Source: Nepenthes gracilis (Eukaryota > Streptophyta > Magnoliopsida > Caryophyllales > Nepenthaceae). From it: a stretch of 64,000 bases of DNA. The position numbers and the translations under genes were made by a program. Below the pieces are notes generated by a model, which searched no databases, was not told the origin of the DNA, and saw only the letters and a program-made list of their open reading frames with translations. This document shows positions 13,160 to 27,289 of the stretch, piece by piece. Positions within the stretch are counted from its first letter, which is position 1; each line of letters begins with the position of its first letter. Location of the stretch: positions 6,100,501-6,164,500 of the forward strand of contig BSYO01000013.1 in assembly GCA_033239525.1 (NCBI GenBank), written 5' to 3'.

Positions 13160-13619
13160 AAATTGGAATATAATTTGAAACTTATTCGGATGATTGAATT
13201 TATCTATTTTTTTTATTTTTTTTCTTTCTTTTCTTTTTCTCTCAAAGTCGGTATTTTAAATCTCAAAGAATGCAAGAAGTTAACCCTAAAAATATATTGG
13301 CGTGCTTTTATACTACGAGTCGCAATATATTGGCGTGTCGCGGTAAACGGCGCCTTAGGTGCCTCTCAAGTGCGTGCCCATGGTATTCGACACCTTGAGA
13401 ATCTCTCGAGCGCTTTTCTTCTGGAATCAACGCTTCAGACTTTGGTCATAATTCTCTATATTAGTATAGAACCTGTGTATTTTCGTCCGAATCACCGAAT
13501 ATCTTGTCAAATAAATATGGGTTCATACAGGAGTAATAAAGAACTTAACATAAATAATATTTTTAATATCTTTATCTATGTATCCTATAAAAAAGCCCGC
13601 ATTTTAATGTTTATTTAAG

Positions 13620-13620
<1 letters not shown>
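13160..13620. repeat. Possible diverged LTR relative
   Basis: The stretch about 13300-13450 is GC-richer than its surroundings and carries phrases such as 'ctctcgagcgcttttcttct' followed by 'ggaatc'. These resemble the CTCGAG-type tandem repeats of the LTR family at 20293-21252. A 151-codon open frame covers it, but its first half is low-complexity Phe/Ser/Tyr and I do not regard it as a gene. An (AT)n run follows at 13622-13653. Confidence 0.3.
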
Positions 13621-13655
<35 letters not shown>

Positions 13656-15049
13656 TATGAAAAAATTTAAAGTTTCAATAATTGGACATAAATTTGAAAT
13701 AGTATCCACACAAATGAATGAGGTCATTTTTAACACAAATAATCTGATTAAAAAATTCTTAATTAAGTTGGACAGGGAAATTAAGATGAAGGCTAAATAA
13801 GAAAAGATTTTACATTGAATTTTCCATTATCAAAGTGACAACCCTGACACCAATAGAAGATAAAATAATACTAAATAAATTCAAATAATTTTTTTCTCAA
13901 TATTGATAAAATTCCACATAATCCAAGTACTTGATTGAACAAAACAAACCAAATTTAAAATGACATATATTCACAATATTTGACAGCAGATATATGGCTT
14001 CACTGAAATAATCTTATTTGATTTTCAAACAATTAATATAATAATTTAATATAATCAAATTTATCTGTAAATAAATTATCTAATAGCTATCCAAACCATC
14101 ACAATATGATATATGATAACAATATTCTAAAATTATACAAACTGTAATAAATAAGCTAAACAATGATTTCAATATAAGTCTCAATATAAATCTACATATA
14201 TATCCAAATATAATTAATGAATAAAGTCTTTAAATCATCTTCATCCAACTCCTACAAGTAATTTGAGGGTTCTTGGATTTGAAATGTTAAAAAATATGAT
14301 AAATCATAAACCTAAAATTCTACAAGTATATATATAATATACAATATATGTGCATAAATTAGATTAAATGATTAAAAAAATTATAAATATCTTGTCAAAA
14401 ATGTAATATGTCTAAATTTTTAAACATGTAGTCTAAATTTATGATTTTATACATAAAATTTACAATATATATATAAATACCAAATAATTTAAATTATATA
14501 AAATCGTCTAAAAGTCAAAATTATAGGATTTCAAAAGGCTTAAATATTTAAAATTAGATAAATATGAATAGCGTGTTTAGAACTTGTAAAAATTTAAAAA
14601 GACAAATATTTTGAAATAACAAATAAAAAGCAGGTAAATTCCTGAAATTTTAAATCATACAAAAATTTAAAACTAATAATTAAAAGGCTAATTTTGTATT
14701 GTGTTCTGAAATTTAGTAGGTATGATTAATTATTATTTTTAAAATTAAAAATTTTAAACAAATTTAATAAATAATATTAGTCCCAAAATTCGTGTATGAT
14801 ACACCAAATATATAGGATTCAACAAATCAAAATTCACATAAGATCTCATCGAATAACCGTCCAAACAATATAAACACGACCTGTGCTACAATTATCGTAA
14901 ATGAGGCAACAGTTCAACTATGATCATGATTAATAATAACATAATATCCCAACTACTTTTGAAATATAACCATGGGCTTATATTTGAACAAACTCAAAAT
15001 TTAATCATATCAAATACTAATTTAAATCATAATAGAACTAAAACTCACC
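13621..15049. other. AT-rich sequence without recognisable gene
   Basis: Very AT-rich. It begins with an (AT)n run of about 32 bp. No coding region or clear repeat boundary was seen. It may be the outer part of the repeat copy that follows, because order and spacing roughly mirror the 62.1-62.4 kb side of the second copy. Confidence 0.4.
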
Positions 15050-16460
15050 ATATCGGATGAACAGTTGTCAGATCACAGCCATCCTCTTACAAGGTATTGA
15101 TATCCTCTAATCTGAATGGATGAAATAAAAAACGTGAATCTAAAATTCAGTAAGTATTATATACAAGTATACGGGTTTAATAAATTAGAGAGAAAGTTAA
15201 GGAGTAAATACAAATTAGAAAATAGATATAAATCCAAGTCGTCGATACAAAACTATAATGATCAAATTTAAAATAAAATCTAATATTCAAATCTAATGGT
15301 AGTCTCATATTCAAATTAAATATCAAATCTAAATCAATATTCAATCTAAAATAGTATATATATATATATATATATATATAATAAAAGTGATTCAGATTAA
15401 TTTCAATAAATATATATCCAATCCAAAGTCCTATTTAAGTCCAAATTCAACACCTGATCAACTCATGATTCATGGTAGAGTCCGCCAGTCAAATAATCCA
15501 ATTGCGTACGTAGAAATCAAAGCAGCATCGCAAATAGATACTTTCAATGTTCAAATTAAAACATATATTTAAAATAAATGTACAAGACATACCAAAATTT
15601 ACTTATAGATAAAACTAGAAAATCTAAAATCCAAATCTAAAATTCAAGTCTAAATATTTAAATATATGTAAAAATATAAAACATATACCAAATTTAAGTT
15701 CTCATTATTTAAAGATTAACCTAAGAAAAACGTTACTCCTGACTCGATAACCTTAGGCCAAATCGAATCAAGTAAGGCCAATATATTAGGCGACATATGT
15801 ACTCTATTTTTTATAGGTAAGATTGCTTATTATATTTTGTTACTTACGATTTTGGATATAATTTTTTAAATTGTTAGATATATTAAGACGTCTGAATATA
15901 TTATAATTTTTAATTAAATATTCAAAAGGGAGGATCACTACATTCAAGCTTTTCCTATCGACGAAAAGAAATTTTTAATAATAAATATCTCCCCATTAGG
16001 AGTTCGCCAGAATATTCAATAACTAATCCAAAAGTGGTGACCACAATTTGGCACATGTATGTAAAAATGTATGGCCTAATATAAGTTTTATGCACATTTT
16101 TGTATACATATACTAATATAAATATATATAGTATCCGATGATTAGCAATTTTTTAAAAAAGACAAAACCTCTAAATATTAATAGAAATAAAACAGAACTC
16201 TCAAACAATCGATATAAAGGTCATGTATGCACAAGAAAAATAAACAGGCTAGCTAAAAGTGCACACATGAGTTTAAAACTTTCAAATCAAAATAAAACAA
16301 TATCAGATAGAGAAACAGACGAAGGATAATGTTAGAAAATATTTGTCTCGACTTTATACTAATTAGATTTGTCAAAAGGATATTTCGAGGTACCTAAACC
16401 ACATGCTTCTCTCTCTTCAGTTGTGCGTGCCCTTCTCTCTCTTCCCTTCTCCCTCTCTGT
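15050..16460 (-). repeat. Repeat-family copy, inverted relative to 60.6-62.1 kb
   Basis: The reverse complement of 15050-15200 contains 'aatacttactg', a T-rich 'ttttttattt' stretch, then 'ttgtaagag' and 'gatctgac' in the same order and spacing as 61950-62090 on the + strand. At the other end, the pyrimidine-rich stretch 16405-16460 is the complement of the 'gagaagggaagagagag' stretch near 60630. No coding region is recognised. It is probably an LTR or LTR-like segment of a Ty3-type element, but that class assignment is inference. Confidence 0.55.
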
Positions 16461-17240
16461 TACATGCTAGGTTCCCTTTGCTCGATGGAGATCAAGCACG
16501 ACACGATGGCACCGGCCACAGCAGTAGCAGCTCTAAAGCGATTTCTGGTAGCAGCAGACATTGGTATCTTCGATGACGACAGCAAACCAGTAGTACATGC
16601 AAGCACCGCTGATTCCCTTCTTTTCCTCTTTTCCTTCAACTTAAACCCTCGGCTCTTCTCTGTCTTCACCCACACGTCTCTCTTCTTCTCCTCCTTCTTC
16701 TTCCCCCTCTCCAGCAAGAGCTATAGCTCTGTTCACTGATTTATACATTACCCAAATTTCGACCGATTTTTCTCAAAATTGATACATGCAAGTAAAGAAT
16801 CGGTAGTAATAAAGAGAAAGAAAGGATTTGCCTACCTCAACTTTATACATTTCTTCCAGCGACGACGACAATTGCTCTATTTGGCTCGTGTGCACCTCCC
16901 TTTCTTTCACACCACTATATCCCTCAAAATAATGGAGGGAAATTGCAGAAAAGGTTTCTTGGCTTCCATCTCTGGCGTCAATTCTTCAGCTGGCAGTTGG
17001 CTGCCGCACCTCCCCTTCCATCTTCTCCTTTCTTCTCTTTTTCCTTCTCTTGTTTTCTTTTTCTTCCTTTGTAGCCGGCGACTACCCTTCTCCACCTTTA
17101 TAATATATTATCATCATCATCATCATCATCATTATTATTATCCAATCGATATTCGAGCGCCAGTCGGTGCACTTCGGACGTCAGCCCAATTGATTGAAAT
17201 ATTTTTTAAAAATTTCATAATATATATATAATTTTTATCA
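16461..17240. other. GC-richer block with overlapping open frames, unexplained
   Basis: Open frames of 83-150 codons exist on both strands (16464-16739 +, 16779-17231 +, 16460-16717 -). They are dominated by Phe/Ser or Lys/Glu/Arg runs from pyrimidine-rich tracts and match nothing I know. An (ATC)n microsatellite lies at about 17110-17132. The likeliest reading is the start of the same repeat copy as 15050-16460. Confidence 0.4.
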
Positions 17241-20200
17241 CATTCAAATTATTCAAAATAAATCAAATAAAAATTTTAGAGATTTTATACTTTAAGAAAG
17301 GGTTATGCATACTTTCAATAATTTTAGGTTAAAATATTATTATTTAGATTGGTAGGCGGGCTATCTATAAATTACTTTTTATTGACAAGGCAAATACTAG
17401 CTTTTTATCCTGTAAATAATAGATATAGTTTTCAAGTGTGCTTGATATATTAAAATATTCTTATATATAGTTCTATCAATGTTCTTATAATGAATCTCAA
17501 CCAAAATATTTGACGAATAATTCTATGACAAATATAAAAAAACATATTCACTTAATTGAAAAAGTATAAATATGGAATTTTTTTATTATTTGAAAAAGTA
17601 TAAAGTCATGTTAAACCAAAATAGAGTCTTAAATGAGCATATGTATGGACTATCAATATGAAAGATTAAATGCACAAGTTTTATAATTTTTTTCATAAAT
17701 ATTTTTATATATAAATATAATATTTTAAAATATTTGTTTGTTTTGTACAAAAATAAATACATCGTTAAAATTTTGATAAAATTTAACAAAATTTTAAAAT
17801 ATTTGATGAAAAACACATTAATGCAATAATATTTAAAACAATGGGATAAATGGTAACATTGAAATATATTGAAAACAAGAAATATAAGTAAAATCTAAGA
17901 ATATATGAAATAGATAAAAAGTTGTTTAGAAATATTTATCTTAAATAAAGAATCTAACATACCTGATTATAAAATTTTTTAATTTTCATTCTTTTTTTCT
18001 CTCTTCCTGATCTTCTTATCCTCCTTATCCTTCTCTCTCTTTTCTCAAAATGACAGAACTCAACTCAAAACTCCTTATATATCTAAATTAGTGCATAAGC
18101 ATTAGACAAGTGTATCAGGCACCATTCAAAACTTCATACATGTACAAGTACTGTATCAGGTATACATCACTACTAATATTCTACCACAACCGCACATAAA
18201 GCATTGCATTACATATATATCAAGCACAACCCATTGTGCCTAAAGCACATATGAGCATCTTAGAGGCGTATACTTAGGTATAGCCTTATTTTTCAAAATA
18301 TGCATGAGTATTGGATGAGTACCAGTCAGACACTGGCCTACATCTTTAATCCAATTTTCATCAAGATTTTTTAATATAGAATTAACTTTTAAAATGAGTT
18401 AATAAATATAATAATAATATTATTATAAATTATAAATAAAAATTAGGCATTACAATCAAACTTTAGGTAATAGGAAATTTTTAAAAAAAGCCAATTACCA
18501 AAAAAAAGTGACAGTATTTTTTTCCTAAGCGTCAACACTCGGGGGCTCACCCACCGGGGCTCAATTGATCGGCTAGATTTTCTACACAAGTTTACCTGGA
18601 TTTATCTTATTGAATCAAATTCAAAGTTTATTAAGCAGTATATTTGGCATAAAATTCTAGTCAATTAATTGATCAATATTTTAACACTTAATTAAGCTGA
18701 AAAAGTTATTTCAAAAATGCATTTACTTATTAAATACTGTGAAGAAGGCTAGTTCACAGGACACATGTTTAGATAATTTATTAAAATATAATAAATATAT
18801 AAGCTCATTTAAACCACTGAGTAAAGTAACACCAAACTCATAAGTCAAAAAGAGTTGAGTTCAGAGTTTTGAATCAAGTTAAGTTTAAGCAAACTATCTG
18901 ATATTTTTATAACTTCTAATATTTGTTAGAGTCAATTTATCTCAATTTTAATAACTGTTCTTAGACCTTATCTTTAATTTATGATGTGAAAATCCCGCAA
19001 TCATAAAGTAATATGAAAGAAGTAGTAAAAGACCTCAGCAAAAGCATAATTGATTGATTAGAGAAATAGAGAAAATTATAGAGAAATCAAACATACAAAA
19101 ATCAATTAATTTTTTTTAGCTAATTTTACAAGCAAGTAATGTTACCATTGGCCTGTCCAATTGTGTTGAGCTTTCTCAGTGTGCTGGTTTATACCGACAT
19201 TTCAAATACCTTAGACTCTTGGGTTAGGCCGATCCAATTTTACCTACTTTGGCCAATTGGGTACACTTTCGTTAAAGGTTACCTCAACTTTTAAACCATT
19301 GTGGACTTTGCCTATTGTTATGGCGTTTCATGTCAATTTGAGCCTCAAATTGTAGTAGTTTAGCTGTATATGGCTCCGACGACTAGTTAGTTCAGCTTTC
19401 TAAAGTCTATCCATAGGCCCATTTAAACCTTTGTTGTTTGTTATGTAATTTTCATGAATATTTGGATTAATCCATTTTATATTGATACGAAATTTATCTT
19501 ATTTTTCAAATCAAATATAAAGATATGATATGTAATTTTTAACAAATCTTTAGGGATTTTTATATATCATTGTTGTATTAACAAGGAAAAATGCCTTGCA
19601 AATAGATAAAGATGGTGATTATAGTTGAAACTTAATAGAAAATATGTTTTTATCCTCTTACATTTTTTTTCTTTTTAGATTTTAGTAAAGGCAATTTCTA
19701 TGGCCAACAGATCATATCCGCGATTGTGTTTTCAAACCTTGTCATAAATTAAAATCTATACGATAGACTGATCCTATTGGTGGATTTGGCCACAGATGAT
19801 CATATCCCTCTCTCTTTTCTCTCTTTTCTTTTTTTTTTTCCTTTTTTTTTGTTTTTCCAAAAAGATGGTGCCATTTGACCTAGTAAATAAAGATTAGCCT
19901 TAAATGAATAAATAAACATATATATAATCATATCATAGTGCTTTTGTGGGTAGTAATCCTTTACCTAAACGTGACAAGTTCATATTAGTGATTGATTAAT
20001 ACATGTTATAAAGTTAATATGATTAAGTGGCATTCGAATTAGATGCCCATTTATGATAACCTTATGTCAAGAAATATTCGGTTGAAATCTTCTACTGACA
20101 AATGAACGAAATTTAAATATTATAGCAATTAATTAATTGATTAACTGAGCACTCATGGACGCTTGCTATACTTTTAAATTGAATGAATACAAGAACAGTG

Positions 20201-20292
20201 GGAATTAATTTGGTTGAAGCCCACCAAACTCCATTTATTATAAAATAATAATAATAGGGGAAAATTATAAAATACAACAAAAATAATAATAT
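17241..20292. other. AT-rich intergenic sequence
   Basis: No gene recognised. Pyrimidine-rich stretches lie at about 17985-18045 and 19805-19850. A slightly GC-richer part (about 19140-19440) has the look of old transposon sequence but no frame I can identify. Confidence 0.4.
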
Positions 20293-21252
20293 TGTTTTGG
20301 TGCTGACGAATTTCGACCCCGAAAAATAACGGAAGCAATAATAAATAAATATCCAATACACGTAAAGATATTTAAATCTTAGATGATAACGAGACAACAA
20401 GCATGCACAATATATATATAATAATGAACAACAATAATAAAGACCCGATTTTTGGTGACGAAATGGCTTCTCGATACCCACGGTATCGAAAAACACTCGG
20501 GCTTCAACGGCCGGGGAAGCAATGCACTATGAAAATTAACTTACAGACCGGGTGGTAACGACGTGCTAACCTAGCCGACTTACTCTCGTCACGTGATCCC
20601 TACCAAGGAACTCCTTGGATTTGCCCGCGGCAACGGAACCGGACTCCTTCCGGTCTTCACGTCAATCTTCCCTCGAACCACTTGAATTTCCAATCACGAA
20701 CGAGTCTCCTTCATCACGAACCAACGTCTCCAAACGTAGGTAGAAGAATGAAAGTTTGAATGGAAAAAGAAAAAAAAAATGGTGAGAAAACTCTTTAGAA
20801 CATGAAGATCAAAGATGTGTCTTTTGGTTTTCTCAAGAGAAGCTAAATCAATGGAGCATGTAGGACTTTCTTCTCAAGTTTAATGGCTTCACCAGATGTA
20901 AACAAAGGCTGTGGCGTGCTTAGGGTTTTAAGAAAATAAGGTATGAATTTATAGTGGAGCCAAAAACGCGTTTGAAAATTCTGCCCGTTCGGCCGGCGCT
21001 CGAGCACGCAGCGAGCGGCCCCCCTACTGGAATTTCAGCTCGAGCGGTTCTCGAGCTCCTGGCGAGCCGGGGACCTTGTGGATTTTAGGCTCGAGCGGGA
21101 AACGAGCGAGAAGCGAGCGGGAAGGCTTAGGACGGGCTCGAGCAAATGAAGGGCGAACCGAACGGACTTTAACCCGACAACCCACAACCCGACATTAATA
21201 CAATAATACATATGGTCACGGAATATGTCAATTAGACAAAATATCTCTAACA
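20293..21252 (-). mobile_element. Solo LTR with perfect 5-bp target duplication
   Basis: A 960-bp segment starting TG and ending CA (5'-tgttttgg ... ctctaaca-3' on +) is flanked by 'aatat' at 20288-20292 and 'aatat' at 21253-21257. Inside it shares ordered blocks with the LTRs at 41073-42127 and 44428-45519: 'gatacccacggt', 'cttacagaccg', 'cttggatttgccc', 'tcttccctcg', then CTCGAG-type repeats and 'ggtcacggaatatgtcaatt'. With no internal region on either side, this is a solo LTR left by LTR-LTR recombination. Orientation is - by comparison with the gag-bearing copy. Confidence 0.9.
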
Positions 21253-21779
21253 AATATTATTAATAAATTATTATTAATTTATAAGTCGGCTGCTCACTAC
21301 ATTGACCAAGTGCCACTTGGTATAATATGCCTACAAGAGACTTAACTTTTTAAAAACCAGTATTTCATATCAAGCTCATATAAACATTTAGTCTCTTAAA
21401 GATAATCTGCCTAAACGAAGGAAGCTTGTAAATAATTTATTTTTTATTTGATTTTTTTTATTTTTTAAACATATATTAATTTAGATATCGGAAAGATTTA
21501 TTAGGAAAAAAATTAGGACTCCTTGATTTTATTATTTATGATGCATAGGATTAGAGTTGTAGCATTTGGGCCTGATTCTTACTTTAAGTAGTCATCGCCT
21601 TCGATAAGCCTCAATTCCGATACGATCAACATTATCAAAATATTTAACTAGTGATGTGAGTATGTCATCAATTTAATTATACATTAATTACCTAGAGACA
21701 TCATGACCACTAATATAAAAATAATGATGAATATGAGTATAAGAAAAAGATAAAAAGTAAGAGAGCGGATAATGTAGCA
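21253..21779. other. Spacer between solo LTR and LTR fragment
   Basis: AT-rich; nothing recognised. Confidence 0.4.
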
Positions 21780-22126
21780 AGAAAGGAAGAAAGCATATAT
21801 TTATAATGTGTTCACTGGAATCGGTATTTAAGTACAGGTTGAGCGTGCCTCAAGTTTGGGTTTTTTTGAATCGACACTTGACCTAGGTCGTTTGTGCCTT
21901 GAGCTCAGGTTTCTTTGGAATCAGAACTCGAGCGTGTGTCGAGTTCGAGTTTCTCTGGAATTGATGCTCAAACGTGGATTATGCAAAAGGCAAACGTGGA
22001 TACCAAAAGATATGTGCTGACGATTTTCGAGTGTGAATCTAATACAGATCTTGTGAATACAAGGAAAGACGTCAACAAATGACCAGACACGGTCATAAAA
22101 TATACCAACAGATAATACGTCTAACA
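21780..22126 (-). repeat. Diverged LTR fragment of the same family
   Basis: It contains repeated units of the type 'cgagttcgagtttctctgga' with 'gagcgtg', then 'gaccagacacggtcataaaa' and a terminal 'cgtctaaca' at 22126. This is the order seen at the U3 end of the other LTRs, at lower similarity. The left limit is approximate. Confidence 0.5.
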
Positions 22127-23604
22127 GAATATAATTTCAGATACATATTAAAACTTTCGAATGACTTTAAACTAATTACTCTTGTTATCCTTTATTCATA
22201 TTCATTTCTTATTTATGGAATTAATCCTCATTATAAATCCAAATGTTATTCAAGTATATATATATGGATGAAAGGTGATATGTCATTCCAATTTCATCAT
22301 GAAATTGAGCATATCAGCTAGGCAAAGTAATTTCAGTAAGTGAAGCTTTAATCTCCCTCAGAAAGTAAGTATTGAAGTAGCCACGGCGTATGATAGCTCT
22401 CGCATTTTTTGGTTGGCACTTTCATCACTTTCATCGATATTAATCATGGACATAAGACTGGCATAAGAGTAAGCTACTTTAAAATATACGTACTATGGTA
22501 AAAAATTTTGATATATTTTAGATAATATGAAGTATTATTCAGCCATCTATGCAAGTGGGCCATACAAATATATTTCTTATTTAATATCAAATTATTCAAT
22601 ATTTGTGAAGCTTTATTTTCCCAAAATTAAAAATTAAAATTAGTTAAAATTTTTATAATTTGTAGAAATTGTAAAAATTATAATTTTAAGACCATAAATT
22701 ATCAGTTACATTGATCAAAATCGAGCCCAAAGGGCGATAAATGAGAATATATCCAGTTGTTATTGTTGAGTCGACTTGGCGCAGGTATGATTTTATGTTT
22801 TAAATTTTCTAAAAATATATTTAAATGAAATTTTTTTTTACTAAACATATAAGAAATGCTATTTTATAACAAACTGTTCGAAATTATATGTAGAACATTA
22901 TCTGGAAAATACTACCTACAAATATATTCAAAAATTATGATTTGTAAAAACATATTTTTGAATTTATAATCATATAAAACTTGAAAAATGATTATTTATG
23001 TAAAGTATTAACTACAAGGAAAAAGAATATTTGTAAAAAAACTATTTTATTTAAATTTTATATATTATATAAAAATTTTGTAATTTCCAAAGTATGAAAT
23101 TCATTTCCATCCATCGTCATTATTATATGCCCTTACGTGAATATCCTTTATCTTAAAACAAATATTCAACAGATGCTCATTATATATCTTAATAATATAA
23201 TGAATATTTTCATTATTTATTTTTTGAAGTATTAAAAATATAATACTCACGAAATTATTATTCATAAGTTTTTAGAATTTCTTTTTTTTAGATATTAACT
23301 TGATAAATCAATTTTGAAAATATCTTTTATTAAAAAAAAAAGGAAAAGAAGATATTTTTTAAACCGAACCATTAATTTTTGTTGGCCCAGGTTTTGGCAT
23401 GCATGTAACGCCATTTTAGCACACTCGAGCTTTTGCAAAAGCAAAACCATTCCCTGTGTTCTTCCATAAATGATGCATTCACCCACTCATTGAACCTCAA
23501 ATCTCATCTTCTTCTCCACATTCCCTCTGCTCTTCAATTCTTCGAGAATTCAAGGCAAACAAATCAGACCAAATCCCGAAAGTACTAATTAAGTGAAACA
23601 GAAT
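22127..23604. other. Intergenic sequence and GDU upstream region
   Basis: No gene in 22127-23400. The last 150-200 bases before the GDU start are less AT-rich and pyrimidine-rich (about 23495-23545), as expected for a plant promoter-proximal and 5' UTR region. No TATA box could be assigned with confidence. Confidence 0.4.
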
Positions 23605-23845
23605 ATGAGGACCGGAGGGACGTTTAACACTGCGTTGGCAGTGTCTCCGTCACAGCCGCAGCTGCAGACGACGAAGCACTCGCCGTTGAACTCACCGGTT
23701 CCGAACCTGTTTGGAGGGCTAGCGGCGATGCTGGGTCTCACAGCATTTGCCCTCTTAATTCTGGGCTGCTCCTACTGGAAACTCTCTGGCTACCTTGACA
23801 GCAACGACGCCGACATGGACGTTGAGGCCTCGGCCGACGCTAAAG
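23605..23845 (+). pseudogene. GDU: GLUTAMINE DUMPER gene, 5' fragment (membrane segment)
   Basis: The ATG at 23605 begins about 80 codons before the insertion. Residues 26-64 carry the family signature: a SP..SPVPNLFGG lead-in, one hydrophobic helix (about residues 36-56) with LAAMLGLTAFALLIL, then CSYWKLSGYL. GDU proteins are small single-span membrane proteins; in Arabidopsis they raise amino-acid export and interact with the ubiquitin ligase LOG2. The fragment is followed directly by retrotransposon LTR and reads on into it to a stop at 23878-23880, so any product from this end lacks the VIMAG segment. An in-frame GTG at 23593 is not the start. The rest of the gene is at 29118-29334. Confidence 0.88.
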
Positions 23846-25412
23846 CCAATGATGGTCTTAAACTACTAGAAAATATGTAATCCTCTAATTTTGTAAACAT
23901 TGTATTAAAAAAATTATACTTTAGGATAATTATAATTTTTGTTATATTTGTTAGTTTTTTTTTCTTTGTAATATTGTGCAGATATTTTAATGTATTAAGA
24001 TATTTTATTTTGTATTATAAATTGTGGTCGTCGGGCGGCGTCCCATAGTGTGTAAATCAAAAGCAATAATGGCATCATAGGGCTTCGCTGTTTTCCAACC
24101 TGCGCAATTGCTTTTCTTTCTTTTCTATCGTCCTCTTTCTTCTTCTTTCCTATTTTTCGTTCTGCTTCACTTTCTTATATTCTATCAGAGCGATGGCGCA
24201 CCACCACAATACTTCGGACAACACATCCAACGACGACAGCCCAAATCCCGACTACACACAAAACTTTTCACGTTTTTAAAGTTTTTCAGATCCTATAAAT
24301 CTTTTTTGACTGGAAGCCGGCGATAGTCCGACCGTCACTTTGGTCACCAATTTGCTTACAGTTGAACATTATTCCACTTGGTCTAGAACCATGCGTCAAG
24401 CCTTAAAGACTAAAAATAAACTCCAGTTCATTGAGGGTACTGTTCCTAAACCCATTGATTCCAGCGATCCTCTCTTTGGAGCCTGGGGATGATGTAATGA
24501 TATGGTAGTCTCCTGGATTCAGAACTCCATCAGCCCATCCATCAAATCTAGTATTGTTTTTGTTGACGATGCTTTCAAAATTTGGCATGAATTGCGTGAC
24601 TGGTTTACGTAACAAAATAGGCAATGTATTTTTCAACTCAAAAAATCCTTGCGGGTCTCTTGCAAGAACATGACTCGGTAAGTTTGTATTATGGTAAACT
24701 GAAAACGATTTGAGATGAACTCCTTATATATGATCCTCTCCCAGATTGTGACTGTGGTAAAATCAAAGTGCTCATCGAATGATATCAGAGAGATTGTGTT
24801 ATATAATTTTTAATGGGTCTAATTGACTCATATACTAATATGTGAGACCAGATTATATTGATGGATCCTCTTCTATTTGTCAACAAAGTCTTATCTATTA
24901 TCCAATAATAAGAAAAATAAAACCAAATATTATCTCTTATGCACCCTTCAGAAATGATGGCTTTGACCACGAAATAGGTTATCAGTAACCCTAAAAACAC
25001 CGTGAAAAATAATCATATGCCAAAGAAAGATAGGTCTTTTGGTGTTCATTGTCGTGTCCCAAGACACACTTTACAATAATATTTTAAAGCTGGGAATGCT
25101 AAGATTTCTATATATACTTATTGTAATAAATCTGGACATATTATTAATAAGTGTTATCAGCTCTACAGTTTTTCTTTCAATCACAAACTGTGTGGTAAGT
25201 CTGGGACCACTGCTCTCTTGGCTAACCATTCGAGCTACACCATTATTTCTAACCAAAAGGCTAATGAGAATGACAAAGTTGTATTAACCAAAGTGTAATT
25301 CAAGCAACTCATAAATCTGATTCGATCCAAAGACCCTACAGCGCCTTCTCAAACGATTAAATAGAGTTCCACCCTTTTTGATCCCATTTGTGATCAATCA
25401 AAGGCAGCTAAC

Positions 25413-26424
25413 ATGACTGGTACTAATTTATACTATGTTTCTTCCTTTTATAATCGAAAGAATATTTGGATTCTTGATATTAGAGTTACTGATCATATGA
25501 TCTGCGACCTATCTTTATATCTTCACAATGAGATACCAATCTCTTATTCAGTCAAACTTCCTGATGGAAGTAAAGCCCCTATTTCCCATATTGGAGCTGT
25601 TAAATTGACCAATAAGATAACATTGCAAAATGTATTATGCGTTCCCTCTTTCACATTTAATTTAATTTCTATGAAGGAACTTACTGATGTTGTCGATTGC
25701 TGTCTGTTTTTTTCTCTGACATTTGTCTACTCAGGACCTTACATCCTGGATAACGATTGAGATGGATGAAGAAAAAAATAGTTTATATTATATAATGAAT
25801 AATGAAGTTCATCCAAACACCTTGGCTGTCCTTCTCTCCAAATTCTCCAATCACATCAAGAAACCTTCTTCTAATTTTGTTTCATTGCCAGTAGACCTGT
25901 GACATTATCGATTAGATCACATTTTACATTCTAGGATAAAATTAATAAATGATCTTCTTGTAAAAGAAGTGGTGCGTTCTATTAATGATAATCCTTATTT
26001 TATTTGTCACATGGCTAAGCAACGTCGCCTTCCTTTTTCTCCTAGCACTCATAAGTCACACACCCTATTTGATGCGGTGCATTGTAACTTATGGGGATCT
26101 TTCTCTGAAATATCTTATAATGAATATAAATATTTCTTAACTATCATTGATAATTTTTCAAAAAGTATCTGAATTTATCTTCTGAAACAAAAATCATATA
26201 CAAAATTGTGTTTGGAAACCTTTTACAATCTGGTTGCCGCACAATTTAATGTTAAAATTAAAGTTATTCGAAATGACAATGGATCTGAATTTCATCTGGG
26301 AGATTTCTACAGTAAAAGATGTGTTATCCATCAACGAAGTTGCGTGAAAAGATTACAACAAAACGGTGTTGTTGAACGAAAACACCAACATTTATTAAAT
26401 GTTGTTAGAGTTATTAGATTTTAA
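25413..26424 (+). pseudogene. Copia protease and integrase remnants
   Basis: Open segments 25413-25760, 25969-26172 and 26206-26424 carry the protease region, the end of the pre-integrase region and the integrase core (FLTIIDNFSKSI; IKVIRNDNGSEF; QQNGVVERK). They are separated by stops, so no Pol polyprotein can be made. Part of the element 23850-29117. Confidence 0.85.
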
Positions 26425-27289
26425 TCGGGACTTCCTTTAAAATTTTGAAGCGATTGTATATTTACTACTGCCCATATTATAAACAGAATTCGCCCTCCAT
26501 TGCTAGAAAATAAGACTCAATATGAAATTCTATTTGGAATCAAACCAAATTACGATAATTTTAAATATTTAATTGTTTATGTTTTGCTTCCACTTTCTCC
26601 CATGGGCGGAAGAAATTTGACTCCAAAAACAAAACTTGTATTTTTTTGAGATATCATTTTGAAATTAAAGGATACAAATTATTTGACTTGCATAGTCATA
26701 TTACATTTTATTCCAGTGATATCATTTTTCATGAAAATATTTTCCCATTCCAAAAAACGATATTGAAACTGCTCCTAATGTTCAATCTAATGCAATACCT
26801 TCCATAGTGACAAGTGCTGATCCTCCTTTTACTCAACAATCATCTTCTATTCATGACTTAGTTTTGAATCCGATCACCAATCCTGTATTAGATGGAGATC
26901 AACCAACCGCTGCACTGCACAATAATGAAGAGGAATTTGATTCACCCCTAGTCCATGACCAACTGGAGAATAGTCAGGAGCCTTTGAGTGGCAACCCACA
27001 ACCTAGTGTGCCTACAGATCCTCACACAAATATTCAATCTCCAATAAGAGATAGCACTCCCATTCGCAGAACTACTAGAACTAGAAAAACTCCTCAATAT
27101 TTGAAAGATTTTCATTGCCATCAAGCATCCCAAGCTACACCTACCCAATCAATAGTATAAATTTTTCCTGGCAAACCTTATCCCCCTGAAAATCACATAT
27201 CATATAAAAAATTGTCCCATGCTTATAGTTTCTTTTCATCCTCCATCTTATCTCAAGTTGAACCACAAACTTATACTCAAACTATTTGT

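Noticed and set aside
13163..13618. 151-codon ORF
   Set aside because: First part is low-complexity Phe/Ser/Tyr; the GC-richer middle resembles LTR sequence, not a gene.
16460..17231. Open frames of 83-150 codons on both strands
   Set aside because: Phe/Ser-rich on one strand and Lys/Glu/Arg-rich on the other, as expected from pyrimidine tracts; no family resemblance.
20113..20496. 127-codon - strand ORF
   Set aside because: Tyr/Phe-rich from AT-rich DNA, and it crosses the boundary of the solo LTR.
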